Shown here: piece after piece, positions 1 to 8,387 of the stretch | Position numbering within the stretch: position 1 is the stretch's first letter | Layout: every line of letters starts with the position of its first letter | NCBI GenBank assembly: GCA_016720425.1 | Contig: JADKKQ010000013.1 | Coordinates: 80,087-144,086, forward strand | Direction of reading: 5' to 3' | Length of the DNA stretch: 64,000 bases | Origin: Betaproteobacteria bacterium | Lineage (GTDB): Bacteria; Pseudomonadota; Gammaproteobacteria; Burkholderiales; Casimicrobiaceae | Program-made: the position numbers and the translations under genes | The notes under the pieces: model-generated | What the model saw: only the letters and a program-made list of their open reading frames with translations | The model's database searches: none | Told to the model about the DNA's origin: nothing

Positions 1-853
1 ACTCGTTGTACACGGCGCTGCGCATCATGATCGCGCTGACGTTGTCGACCGGCTGGATCGCATAGTCGTCGGTGATGACATTGGCGCCGTCGATGATCTG
101 CGCGACCGTGCCGACGTCCTGGAGGTCAGGCTTGATGTCGCCCGGGAGGTCGTACTTGCCGGTGGTGCGGAAGTTGTCGAGCGCAACGGCGTCGGCGGTG
201 AAGTCTTCGCCGGACAGCACGTTGATCAGCGTCACGCCACCGAACAGGCCGCCCGTCGGGACGCCCACGGCACCCGAAACGGTCGCGTCGGCCAGCAGGC
301 TGGGCTTCACCCAGCACGGCGGCACGCCGGCGACGTGCGTCACCGAGGTCTCGACCGTGGAGCTGGTGATCGAGCCCATTTCGATGATTTCGACGTAGCC
401 TTCGCGAGTGCGGTCGAGCGAGTCGCCCGCGCCGTCACCGGAATACGCGAAGTTGACGAACGGAGTCGGGTTCAGCGGATCGGCCGAAACGACCGGCACC
501 GTGCACGACTTGTCGGGCGTGTAGACGCCAGCGCCTTCGGCCGTCCGGATCACGCCGGCAACCCAGACGTCGTGCTTGGACAGGAACAAGTTGAAGTCGA
601 GCACTTCAGCGCTGTTCTTGCCTTCGATGAAACGGACCTTGACTGCCTTGGCCGAGTTGGTGGTGTTGACGACCGATAGGTAGGTGTCGAACGGCGCAAC
701 GGCGGCCTTCGAGCGAACGGTGTAGTACGGATAGATCAGGACCTGGCCCAGGCCGTCCGGGTTCAGGTAGACGGCTTCCGCCACCCCGACGGCGCCAGCG
801 GCGCTGAGGCCGGCGAACGCAGCTACGAGGGTCTTCGTTTTGAAATTCTTCAT
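1..853 (-). CDS. secreted surface-type protein, C-terminus cut by window edge
   Basis: An open frame of about 284 codons runs off the left edge without a stop. It starts at an ATG preceded by AGGAG about 14 bases upstream. The N-terminus is a clear Sec signal peptide: MKNFKTKT, a hydrophobic core, and a likely cleavage site after AEA at residues 25-27. The mature part begins with a YLNPDGLGQVLIYPYYTV stretch and is rich in short beta-type segments (NTTNSAKAVKVRF, EVLDFNLFLS). I recall this conserved start from uncharacterised secreted proteins of betaproteobacteria but cannot assign a function. The gene lies just beyond the distal end of a type II secretion operon on the same strand, with its own promoter-like sequence. 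It could therefore be a substrate of that machine; this is inference only. Confidence 0.75.
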   Translation of the reverse strand, partial: MKNFKTKTLVAAFAGLSAAGAVGVAEAVYLNPDGLGQVLIYPYYTVRSKAAVAPFDTYLSVVNTTNSAKAVKVRFIEGKNSAEVLDFNLFLSKHDVWVAGVIRTAEGAGVYTPDKSCTVPVVSADPLNPTPFVNFAYSGDGAGDSLDRTREGYVEIIEMGSITSSTVETSVTHVAGVPPCWVKPSLLADATVSGAVGVPTGGLFGGVTLINVLSGEDFTADAVALDNFRTTGKYDLPGDIKPDLQDVGTVAQIIDGANVITDDYAIQPVDNVSAIMMRSAVYNE

Positions 854-881
854 GGGTTATTCCACTCCTCTGAAATGCCGA

Positions 882-899
882 AAAAAGTGATCACTTTTT
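882..899. promoter_or_regulatory. perfect 18-bp palindrome in the 5' leader of the surface-protein gene
   Basis: AAAAAGTGATCACTTTTT is a perfect inverted repeat with 9-base arms and no loop. It ends 29 bases before the start codon, downstream of the predicted -10 box, so it would lie in the mRNA leader. It could be the operator of a dimeric repressor or, less likely, an RNA element. No regulator gene is adjacent. Confidence 0.5.
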
Positions 900-916
900 G
901 AACCGACAACGACAAG

Positions 917-946
917 ATTGTATCCAACTTCAGGCGATCCACACAA
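917..946 (-). promoter_or_regulatory. candidate sigma70 promoter of the surface-protein gene
   Basis: Read on the minus strand, TTGTGT (941-946) and TACAAT (917-922) are separated by 18 bases. TACAAT matches the -10 consensus at 5 of 6 positions. A start site near 910 would give a leader of about 57 nt that contains the palindrome at 882-899. The AT-rich composition stands out from the surrounding GC-rich sequence. Confidence 0.45.
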
Positions 947-997
947 CAAAATTGCAAATAAACCGGCCGCCCTCTGTTGGAATCATGCAACGCACTG

Positions 998-1471
998 CTA
1001 TCTGATGGGGTCAACGTACGCCATTTGCCCCCGTTCCAAAACCCAAGTCTCCGTCAATCGCGTCGCCCCGCCCTTGAACCGGCGGTGGTCGTAACCGACG
1101 AATATCTCGGCGGTGCAGGCGTCGGCGTTGCAGGTGACGCCCTGGACCTTGGCGCTCCGGTAGGCCACCGCCCCCAACCGGCCCTTGAAGCGCTCGAGGG
1201 TCACCACCTCGCGCGATGCCTCCGTCATGTAACTGTATGCCTTCGCGAAATCTCCCTGGATCACCGCGTCCCACCGCTCCTGCGCTCGGGCCGCGACCGC
1301 CGCCTGCCGAACCTCGACCGGCGATTCGCGGGTCAACGTTCCGCTTCCCGGCATCCCGGCGCAACCGGCCAGTAGACCCGCCGCCGCGACGACCGCCGCC
1401 AAACTGCGGCCAACACGCGAAAGCCTTCGCGAAACCCCTGTGACGCCCGATCCAAAACCGCTCGACTTCAT
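998..1471 (-). CDS. small lipoprotein distal to the type II secretion operon
   Basis: The 157-residue product has an N-terminal arginine-rich segment, a hydrophobic stretch and a lipobox LAGC near residue 36, so it should be lipidated. The mature protein has a compact domain (RWDAVIQGDFAKAYSYMT, then CNADACTAEIFVGYD) resembling small periplasmic folds with one buried disulfide; the two cysteines are five residues apart. I do not recognise a named family. It follows gspD on the same strand after about 270 bases, so it may be co-expressed with the secretion genes. A pilotin or accessory role is possible, but gspD itself looks lipidated, which makes a pilotin less necessary. Confidence 0.7.
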   Translation of the reverse strand: MKSSGFGSGVTGVSRRLSRVGRSLAAVVAAAGLLAGCAGMPGSGTLTRESPVEVRQAAVAARAQERWDAVIQGDFAKAYSYMTEASREVVTLERFKGRLGAVAYRSAKVQGVTCNADACTAEIFVGYDHRRFKGGATRLTETWVLERGQMAYVDPIR

Positions 1472-1738
1472 CTGGCTTGCACCCTCGAAAACCGGTAAGG
1501 CACTGCGGAATCACGACTGCCGGACTGCCCCGCGATCCCCTCCAACCGTACGATGGCGCGCCGATCCTTGACCCAAATCTATCCAATCGACCGCCGATCG
1601 TCAACGGGGATCAGGGGCACGCACCGGTGACAAGTCTGCTGTTGTCGGACTGCAACATCGATTTGTCGTGTTTCAGCGACGCTTTATGCAATTTTCCCAG
1701 TGCATGTCGCCTATTGGCGACGATCCGGCCGCAAAATC

Positions 1739-4012
1739 TCAGTGCACCAGGCTCCCCCCCCAGGGCTTGGTGGAGCCGGGGAAAGCGCCCTCCAGGCGCT
1801 CCATCCGCTTGCGCAGGTCCTCGACCACGCCCTTGACGTCGTATTCGTTCTCGACCACGCGCGGGGTGATGAACAGCACGAGCTCGGTGCGCTCGTCCTT
1901 GAAGCTCTGCGTGCCGAACAGCGCACCGATCACCGGGATCTTCGACAGCAGCGGCAGGCCGTTCGACTCCAGGATCTTGCGGTCGCTGATCAGCCCTCCC
2001 ATCACCATCGTCTGGCCCGACTGCACCGACAGGATCGACTGCACCGAGCGGGTGTTGATCGGCGGCGCCTCGCAGGTCCGCGTGGTCGCGCCCGGGATGC
2101 TCACCTCGGCCTGCACCTCCAGCTGGACCAGGCCGCCGGCGTTGATGTGCGGGGTCACCTGCAGCAGCACGCCGGTGTCGACGTACTGCGACGTCGTCGT
2201 CACCGCGTTGTTGGTGGCCCCCGTCGTGCTGCCGACGTAGGTTTCCTGGCAGATCGGGATCCGGTCGCCGACCTTGATCGTCGCCTTCTGGTTGTCCAGC
2301 GCGGCGACGTGCGGGTTGGCGACGACCTTGGTGTCGCCGGCCGTGCCGAGCATCGTCAGCGCCGCGGTGACGCCGCCGGGGACCAGCCCGGCGAGGAGGT
2401 AGGAGAAGCCCGGCACGACCGGTCCGATGCCGGCGACCGCGGCGCTGGCCGCGACGTCGAACAGGTTGCCCGGCACCGTGCCCGCCCGGAACAGGCCGCC
2501 CGCCTGCTTCACGCCGTTGGTGAAGTACCACTCGACGCCGTACTTGAGGTCGTCGGACAGCGCGACCTGGGCGATCGTCACCTCGATCACCACCTGCCGG
2601 GAGGGCACGTCGAGCTTCTTCAGCGCCGCCTCGATGACCGAGTACTCGGACTGCGTGGCCACGATCAGGATCGTGTTGTTGTCCTTGTCGGCGACCACCT
2701 GCACATTGCGGACGACGCCGCCGCCGGCACCGGCCGCCGACGCGGCAGCCGCACGCGCGGCGGCGAGCGCCGCCGCCGGCGTCGGCACCTGCGTGGCGGC
2801 CGGCGCCGCGGCACCGGCCTGCGCCTGGAAGGCGGGCGGGGTGGTGATCGTGCCGGCCTGGGTGCCCGGGGCGACGGTGGGGGCGGCCGTCGGCGCGGCA
2901 GCCGACGGCCGGCCGGAGAACGCCTGCTGCAGCAACGGTGCGAGCTTTTCGGCCCGCTGGTTCTGCAGGTTGAAGACGAAGAAGCGCAGCCCCGATGCCT
3001 CGCCGCCGCTGCGGTCGAGGCGCTCGATCCACTTCTTCGCCTCTTCGAGATACGCCGGCTGCGGCGTGATCACCAGCAGCGCGTTGAGCCGCTCCATCGG
3101 GATGATGCGCAGGATGCCGGTCAGCGGGCTCAGGTTGCGGTCGCCGATGATCTTGTCGAGCTCCTGGCCGACCGTCTTCACGTCGGCGCTCTGCAGCGTG
3201 AAGAGTCCCACCGACATCCCGGCCATCCAGTCGACGTCGAAGGTGTCGATGGTGTCGAGCAGGTGCTTCAGCTCGCGCTCGGTGCCGGAGAGGACCAGCA
3301 GGTTGCGCAGGTCGTCGGGGCGGATCGCCGTCGCGTCCTTGACGAAAGGCTCGAGGATGCGCGCCATCTCGCGCACGCCGATGTAGCGCAGCGGCACGAT
3401 CTGCACCGAATATCCCGCCGGCAGCGAACGCGCCGAATTGCCGAGCTGCGGCGCGAGATTGCCGCGCACCGCCGCCGCCTGCGGCACGATCTTGTAGAGG
3501 CCGCCCTCCTTCACCATCGCCGCGCCGTTCATCCGCAGCAGGGTCTCCAGCGTGGCGATCAAGGCATCGCGCGGGATCCCCGACGACGTGCGGATGGTGA
3601 CCGTCCCGCCGACCGACTGGTCGATGGTGTAGCTCTCGTTGAGGATGTCGCCGAGGATGTTGCGGATCACTTCGCGCAGGTCGGCGCCCTCGAAGTTGAG
3701 GACGACGCCGCCGCCCGCCGGCTGCGTGACCTGCCCGGGGGGCAGCTTGCCGCCGGGCTGCTGTCCCTTGACCAGCACGCCGCTGCCCTTGAAGAGCCTG
3801 GCGGCATCCGTGTTCTCCGCGGCCGGTGCGGCGGCACGCGCGACGGTGTCGGCCAGCGACGGCGACATCGTGATGTCCGAACGGTGCGGCACGGTGCGCG
3901 TCACGGTGCCGCCGGCTTCGCCCCCCGACGTGGCGCAAGCCCCGAGGGCGATGGGGATCGCGGCGAGCGCGGCCGCACGATAGAGCAAGGAGATCGTCGT
4001 CATTCGTTGCAT
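1739..4012 (-). CDS. gspD: type II secretion secretin GspD with lipoprotein signal
   Basis: Encodes the outer-membrane secretin that forms the exit channel of the type II system. From the ATG at 4012 the product has 757 residues; a second ATG lies at 4003. The open frame continues upstream only across gspC in another frame. The N-terminus is a lipoprotein signal with lipobox LGAC (Cys26). Then come periplasmic N-domains (about residues 100-330), an Ala/Pro-rich insertion of about 60 residues inside an N3-type repeat (about 370-440), and the secretin core. The signature VPVIGALFG-like loop (IPVIGALFG) and the RTELVLFITPRVV strand are near the C-terminus. It is the last gsp gene, 100 bases after gspC. 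A lipidated secretin resembles Pseudomonas HxcQ rather than XcpQ. Confidence 0.93.
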   Translation of the reverse strand: MQRMTTISLLYRAAALAAIPIALGACATSGGEAGGTVTRTVPHRSDITMSPSLADTVARAAAPAAENTDAARLFKGSGVLVKGQQPGGKLPPGQVTQPAGGGVVLNFEGADLREVIRNILGDILNESYTIDQSVGGTVTIRTSSGIPRDALIATLETLLRMNGAAMVKEGGLYKIVPQAAAVRGNLAPQLGNSARSLPAGYSVQIVPLRYIGVREMARILEPFVKDATAIRPDDLRNLLVLSGTERELKHLLDTIDTFDVDWMAGMSVGLFTLQSADVKTVGQELDKIIGDRNLSPLTGILRIIPMERLNALLVITPQPAYLEEAKKWIERLDRSGGEASGLRFFVFNLQNQRAEKLAPLLQQAFSGRPSAAAPTAAPTVAPGTQAGTITTPPAFQAQAGAAAPAATQVPTPAAALAAARAAAASAAGAGGGVVRNVQVVADKDNNTILIVATQSEYSVIEAALKKLDVPSRQVVIEVTIAQVALSDDLKYGVEWYFTNGVKQAGGLFRAGTVPGNLFDVAASAAVAGIGPVVPGFSYLLAGLVPGGVTAALTMLGTAGDTKVVANPHVAALDNQKATIKVGDRIPICQETYVGSTTGATNNAVTTTSQYVDTGVLLQVTPHINAGGLVQLEVQAEVSIPGATTRTCEAPPINTRSVQSILSVQSGQTMVMGGLISDRKILESNGLPLLSKIPVIGALFGTQSFKDERTELVLFITPRVVENEYDVKGVVEDLRKRMERLEGAFPGSTKPWGGSLVH

Positions 4013-4112
4013 CCAGTGACCGCGGCAACCGGTCGGTTTTTTTGTGCTTCCATCGTCGCACGACCACGGCGGACACCCTGCCTGCCGGCGGCCGTGTTGC
4101 TTGAATTCCGGA

Positions 4113-4943
4113 CTACTTTCGCGTCGTCGGGTTGCGTTGTTGGTAGCGCTGGTAGACCGAGCCCCAGCTCGGGTCGGTCGGTGCCGGAGCCGGGGTTGCG
4201 GTCGCTCCACCCTGCGCCGCTTGCGCCGCTTGAGCGGCCTGCGCGGCCTGCGCCGCTTGCGTCGCCTGTGCCTCCCGCGCCTGACGCCGTCGCTCGGCCA
4301 GCGAATCACCGGCCCCGGCCGTGCCGCTGGCCGGTGGCTGCGCCGGCGCGGGTGGCGGCACCTGACCCTGAGCCTGGGGGGGCGGCGAGGCGCCCGGCGC
4401 CGCCGGCGGCGCGGTCGCCACCGCCGTCGGCTTGGGATTGGGCTGGACCTTGAGGACCAGGTCCTCCGATTCGTCGCCCATCGTCAGTTTCACCCGATCC
4501 GGCTTGACCTCGGCGACCAGCAGGCCATTGATCGATTGGCCCTGCAGCACCCGTCGCGACTTGCCACCGGCGACTTCGCGCAGGAATGCGGTGCTCTTGC
4601 CGTCGACGACGAGCGTCCCGGTCAGCGTGAACTGGCCGCGCTTGATCGTCGGCTTCGGTGCCTCGGCGACCAGCGGCGGCGCGGGCCGGCGCGTGGGATT
4701 GAACAGCGTGCGGGCCGTGGTTTCGGTGCGCGCGGCGAGACCGCCTGCAAGCTCGTAGTCGGGCAGCACGGCAATCGACACCGGCTTCGGAGTGATGGGC
4801 TCGACCGATTGCGGCTCGGGGCGAAGGTGTCGGCCCCAGTCGGTTTGCCAACCGATGGCCGCAACGATCACCACGAGCGGCACCAGCCACCACACGACGG
4901 AGCCCATCGAAACCAGGAGGCGATTCATGGCGGCATCCCTCAC
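4113..4943 (-). CDS. gspC: type II secretion inner-membrane linker, GspC-like
   Basis: This bitopic protein has one N-terminal membrane segment (SMGSVVWWLVPLVVIVAAIGW). A periplasmic HR-type domain follows at about residues 95-165 (FTLTGTLVVDGKSTAFL, GQSINGLLVAEVKPDRVKL), as in GspC, which connects the inner-membrane platform to the secretin. After residue 170 it is a Pro/Ala-rich linker with a run of AAQ repeats and no PDZ domain. The GTG at 4943 overlaps the gspM stop (GTGA); the ATG at 4928 is an alternative start. Its place between gspM and gspD is where a gspN would often lie, so GspN/GspC naming is uncertain. The HR domain argues for the GspC role. Confidence 0.75.
   Translation of the reverse strand: MRDAAMNRLLVSMGSVVWWLVPLVVIVAAIGWQTDWGRHLRPEPQSVEPITPKPVSIAVLPDYELAGGLAARTETTARTLFNPTRRPAPPLVAEAPKPTIKRGQFTLTGTLVVDGKSTAFLREVAGGKSRRVLQGQSINGLLVAEVKPDRVKLTMGDESEDLVLKVQPNPKPTAVATAPPAAPGASPPPQAQGQVPPPAPAQPPASGTAGAGDSLAERRRQAREAQATQAAQAAQAAQAAQAAQGGATATPAPAPTDPSWGSVYQRYQQRNPTTRK
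4212..4265 (-). repeat. 9-bp tandem repeat in gspC coding for A-x-Q
   Basis: Six near-identical 9-base units (variants of CTGCGCCGC on the plus strand) encode ATQ followed by five AAQ triplets in the GspC linker. The period is a multiple of three, so copy-number changes would only lengthen or shorten the linker and would not shift the frame. Confidence 0.75.
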
Positions 4944-5755
4944 TGCGGCGGAGCTTCAGGAGCTTTGGCCGGCGCGGCGTCCTTCACGGGCTCGGGCCGC
5001 TTCGCCGGCTCGGCTCCCTTCGCGGGCTCGACAGCTCGGACAGGTTCGCCGCCCTTGCTCGGCTCGGCGGTCCTCGGCGGCTCGGGCTTGCGTGCGGGGT
5101 CGGCGGTCTTCGGCGGCGGCTCGGAGGTTCGGGTCGGCTGGGCGCTCCCTGCCGGCGGCGCCCCCTTCGGCGGTTCGGGATACGCGTAGGCGGACACCTC
5201 GAGCTGAACGTTGACCTCCGGTTCCTGGCCCGCCGCCGGCCGGAAGCCGCGGAACGCATTCAGCGGTCGCAGGGTGAAATTGTCGACGACCAGGTAGGGC
5301 TGCTGCGTTTCTATCGCGTACAGGATCTTCTGCAGGTTCGGCGTGGAGGCAAAGAACTGCACGGTGACGACGATCTGCCTGAAGCGGCCATCGTCACGGG
5401 GACTCTGATTCTGGCTGGTCGAGATGCGCCCGCCATTGCTTTCGATGGCCGCACGGACCAGTTCCTGGAGTTCAGCCGCGGCGAGGTTGGCGGCAGTGTT
5501 CCTGAGAAAGAACCTGCGCGCGTCGCGCTCGCGCATGGCATCGAGCGCCTTCCGATACTCCGGCGCCTGCGCCGCGACCCGGCGATAGGTCGCGAGCCGT
5601 TGCGACATCGATGCCAGCGCGTCGTCATAGTGGCGATGCAGCAGCAGCACCGGCAGCAGCACGACGGCGAGCAGGGCGGCAACGGCGAGCAGCAGCAGCA
5701 GCAACGCCAGCACGCGCTGCTGCGTCGCGGACAGACGGGTCAGCACCGCAGTCAT
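4940..5755 (-). CDS. gspM: type II secretion protein GspM
   Basis: The product has 271 residues. A short cytoplasmic start (MTAVLTRLSATQQRV) leads into one membrane helix of leucine/valine runs at about 16-38, followed by a periplasmic coiled and ferredoxin-like part (to about residue 190). The last 80 residues are a low-complexity tail of repeated EP, AEP and KPEP motifs. GspM partners GspL in the inner-membrane platform. The start is fixed by the ATGA overlap with the end of gspL, and the stop overlaps the GTG of gspC, so the three genes should be translationally coupled. The long Pro/Glu-rich tail is not usual for GspM and may span the periplasm. Confidence 0.85.
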   Translation of the reverse strand: MTAVLTRLSATQQRVLALLLLLLAVAALLAVVLLPVLLLHRHYDDALASMSQRLATYRRVAAQAPEYRKALDAMRERDARRFFLRNTAANLAAAELQELVRAAIESNGGRISTSQNQSPRDDGRFRQIVVTVQFFASTPNLQKILYAIETQQPYLVVDNFTLRPLNAFRGFRPAAGQEPEVNVQLEVSAYAYPEPPKGAPPAGSAQPTRTSEPPPKTADPARKPEPPRTAEPSKGGEPVRAVEPAKGAEPAKRPEPVKDAAPAKAPEAPPQ

Positions 5756-7206
5756 GGCTTCGCTGCCTCCCGGCCGGTCGTGGCGGGGGGTACGGCGGGA
5801 CGCGCAGCCGGCGGCGCCTCGGTTGCGCCGGTCGCGGGCGAGGACGCGGAAACCTCCGCCGGCGCGGACACCGCTGCGCTCGTCCGCAGCGTGCCAGGCG
5901 AGAGACTCGCTCCGGAGTCCGCCACCGCGGATCCGGGCGCGCTTGCCGCTGCCTGACCCTCCGGCCCCGCAGCGGGAGCAGCCTGTCCGTGCGCGGCCAG
6001 CTCGAGCATCGCGGGCAGCGGCAACGGCTTCAGTTGGGTGCCCAAGTCGAAAATCTCCCCGGGACCGGGCTGGATCTTGGTCATCGGCGAACGCGGGCTC
6101 GCCTGCTCGAAGAGCTTCGAGTCTTCGAGCAGCGCCACCAGGCGTCCGGCACTGCCGCTTTCGCCGCGCAGCACGACCTCGCGCAGCGGCTCCTTCGCGC
6201 GCGCCGAGGTCTTGAGCTCGAATTGCAGCAGCCAGGTGTCGTCGGGCAGCAGCCGGGAGACGTCCTCGATCAGTTGCACGGCGGGCGGATAGCCGTACTT
6301 CCTGGCCAGAGCGAAGTTGTAGTCGCCCGTCATGCGCTCGAATTCGGTGCGCAGAGCATCGGCGGCTGCGGCCTGGACCCGCGCCTGCTCGGCGTCCTTC
6401 ATGAGCGCCAGCACGGCCTCGCGCTTCTGCCATATCGGCAGCGCGACCGCGGCGGCGACCGCGCAGGCCAGCAGCGCCAGCGGCAGCCAGACCTGCCAGC
6501 GGCGCCAGGGCGCGGAATCGGGACGGGCCTCGTCGGGCAGCAGGTTGAGCCGCGATGCCGGCAGCGTCAGCGGGCGCCCTTCCACCGGCGTGTCCGGCGT
6601 CACGCCGACCACCGTCGCCCCCCAGGCCTGCGCCTGGCGCAATGCCTGGTCGACGTGCGCCCGCAGCGCCGCCGCCCAGTCGACGCGGATTTCCTTCTTC
6701 CGCGCGTCGCGCGCCACGACGACCGCATCGAAGTACAGCTGCTCCGCCGGAAACGGTGTGTGCCGGTCGAGATCCCAGGCGATCGCCTGTCGGAGATTCT
6801 CCTCGACCGCCGCGGGCAGCACCAGCTGCTTGCGCAGCACCTGTGCGGCGGGCAGTGCAATGCGCAGCTTGGTCGGAGCCACCACCCCGCCGTAGACGCG
6901 GCGGGCGAGGCCGTCGATCGCGGTGCGGCCCGCCTGGGCGACGGTCGCGGGCTCGCCAGCCAGCGGAATCCGCGCCTGCTCGACGAGCTCGAGCCTGCCC
7001 GCATTCACGCGCGGCACCCAGACCACGGCCGCCTCGGCGGAGAATGCGAGGATCGGCCGCATCCGCCGCCGCTGCACCGCGGCGCGCGGCCCCGCCGGCG
7101 TCGACCCGGCGAGCTCGGCCAGCCACCAGCGCCACAGCGCCGGGAGTCCGAACCGATGCGCCGTGTCGCGCACGCCCTGCCGAAGGTTAGCGGTTGCCTG
7201 TTCCAT
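5752..7206 (-). CDS. gspL: type II secretion protein GspL
   Basis: The 484-residue platform protein binds the GspE ATPase. It has a cytoplasmic actin-like N-terminal domain (about residues 50-235, with RPILAFSAEAAVVWVPR at its start), one transmembrane helix (WLPLALLACAVAAAVALPIW, about 260-280) and a periplasmic PilN-like domain (to about 400). The C-terminal 85 residues are Ala/Pro/Ser-rich and disordered-looking. The start overlaps the end of gspK by 20 bases and the stop overlaps gspM by 4. The first 48 residues precede the recognisable domain, so an internal start is possible. Confidence 0.88.
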   Translation of the reverse strand: MEQATANLRQGVRDTAHRFGLPALWRWWLAELAGSTPAGPRAAVQRRRMRPILAFSAEAAVVWVPRVNAGRLELVEQARIPLAGEPATVAQAGRTAIDGLARRVYGGVVAPTKLRIALPAAQVLRKQLVLPAAVEENLRQAIAWDLDRHTPFPAEQLYFDAVVVARDARKKEIRVDWAAALRAHVDQALRQAQAWGATVVGVTPDTPVEGRPLTLPASRLNLLPDEARPDSAPWRRWQVWLPLALLACAVAAAVALPIWQKREAVLALMKDAEQARVQAAAADALRTEFERMTGDYNFALARKYGYPPAVQLIEDVSRLLPDDTWLLQFELKTSARAKEPLREVVLRGESGSAGRLVALLEDSKLFEQASPRSPMTKIQPGPGEIFDLGTQLKPLPLPAMLELAAHGQAAPAAGPEGQAAASAPGSAVADSGASLSPGTLRTSAAVSAPAEVSASSPATGATEAPPAARPAVPPATTGREAAKP

Positions 7207-8095
7207 TGCTCGGAGGCGCCGGGATGCCGGCGCTGGTTTCGGGGGGCGACGACAGCACGCCGTCCTGCCATGAGTAGGCGACCACCGGCTGCATCGGGTT
7301 CGTGCTGGCGCGCAGCACCGCGTCGCGGACGAAGGTTACACCATCGGGCGCGCGGGCCTCGGCGCGAATCGCCCAGACCGGAACCGTGCCGGCGCGAAAG
7401 ACCTGTGCCTGCGGCAACAAGGGCAGCGGCTGCTTGCCCTGCAGCGCCTCTTGCCGCAGGGCGAGAAACGCATCGACCTGTTCGGCATTGACTCCGGGAA
7501 TCGAGAGCAGCACCGCGCGGGACGCCGTCGCCGAGTTGACGCCGGGCTGCCGCGAATAGACGGTGAGCTGTCCGCCAATCCGGGCAAACAGCGCCGGGGT
7601 CATTCCAAGCACACGCTGGACCTCGCCAACGGTCTCGAACGGCGAATTCGACGGCCGGTACGAACGGTTGGCCGCGCGGTACTCGGGTGCCTCGGCACCG
7701 TTCGGCCGCCGCAACTCGTCGGCGTCCCGCCAGTCGACGATCGCATCCACCAGTCGCTGTCCAGCCTCGTCATCGAGTCCGCCGACGACCGTGAACAACC
7801 CCTTCAGCAACGGCTCGGCGCCCGCGTTGAGATCGATCTTGGCCGCCTCGTCGACTGCCGAGACCACGATCGCGATGTCGCCGTCCTGCCACGCGCGCAG
7901 CTGCCCGTCGGCATTCCAGACCTCCGGGAGATTGCGCGGCCGCTGCAGCTCGAACGCCATCCGCTCGACCGCGCCGTCGGCCGCCGCGCGCGCCTGCGCG
8001 AGCGACAGTGCGTTGCGAGCGGAGAGCGCCTCGCTGCGCATGCTGAACGCGAAGCTGCTGGCGATCACGGTGAGCAGGATGGTGAGCCACAGCAC
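7187..8095 (-). CDS. gspK: type II secretion minor pseudopilin GspK, normal start missing
   Basis: GspK caps the pseudopilus tip with GspI and GspJ. The body is typical: a hydrophobic N-terminal helix, then a large domain with the family hallmarks (KIDLNAG, IVDWRDADE, PFETVGEVQRVLGM). The only ATG/GTG/TTG available in frame is the GTG at 8095, which falls inside the helix. Upstream codons in the same frame still read RQRG-IALIAV, a perfect prepilin peptidase site. Translation must therefore begin further up, but that sequence is a REP-like palindrome with no standard start codon. A CTG at 8161 would give a 17-residue leader. The gene has probably lost its original start to the repeat, or uses a non-canonical one. 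Confidence 0.82.
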   Translation of the reverse strand: MLWLTILLTVIASSFAFSMRSEALSARNALSLAQARAAADGAVERMAFELQRPRNLPEVWNADGQLRAWQDGDIAIVVSAVDEAAKIDLNAGAEPLLKGLFTVVGGLDDEAGQRLVDAIVDWRDADELRRPNGAEAPEYRAANRSYRPSNSPFETVGEVQRVLGMTPALFARIGGQLTVYSRQPGVNSATASRAVLLSIPGVNAEQVDAFLALRQEALQGKQPLPLLPQAQVFRAGTVPVWAIRAEARAPDGVTFVRDAVLRASTNPMQPVVAYSWQDGVLSSPPETSAGIPAPPSNGTGNR

Positions 8096-8143
8096 GGCGA
8101 TGAGGGCGATGCCGCGCTGACGTCCGCGGTACGCGGCAACCCC

Positions 8144-8367
8144 GTGTGGGAGCGGCTTCAGCCGCGAAGGCGCGGGGGGAGACGCCGCATCGTTCCCGTG
8201 TAGGAGCGGCGTCAGCCGCGAGGCGGGGGGGGAGACGCCGCTTCGTTCCCTGCAGGGGCGGCTGGGGGGGGGGGGGGGGGGCGGGGGGACGCCGCTCCCT
8301 GTAGGAGCGGCTTCAGCCGCGAAGGCGCGGAGTGAAGCGCCGCATCGCGGCTGAAGCCGCTCCTACA
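8144..8367. repeat. REP-like palindrome array between gspJ and gspK
   Basis: Copies of a 22-base palindromic element with core GTAGGAGCGGCTTCAGCCGCGA lie at about 8144-8170 and 8198-8222 (AGCGGCGTCAGCCGC variant), 8301-8322, and inverted at 8345-8367. A damaged copy is at 8250-8263. The last two are head to head and could fold into one large hairpin. Such elements are dispersed by RAYT-type transposases; none is encoded in this window. The array sits inside an operon and abuts the 5' end of gspK. Confidence 0.85.
8264..8281. repeat. run of 18 consecutive G
   Basis: An uninterrupted tract of 18 G residues follows a decayed REP copy (CAGGGGCGGCTGGG). It is noncoding and lies about 170 bases upstream of the gspK reading frame. 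Such tracts are prone to slippage and to sequencing error. Confidence 0.9.
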
Positions 8368-8387
8368 GCGGGCCGGAAGCGCGTGCA

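Noticed and set aside
1700..4453. A 917-codon plus-strand ORF and similar long ORFs antisense to gspD, coxA, capD, DUF3141 and others
   Set aside because: They are shadows caused by third-position GC bias. Their products are Arg/His/Asp/Leu-rich without domains, and each lies over a clearly recognised gene on the other strand.
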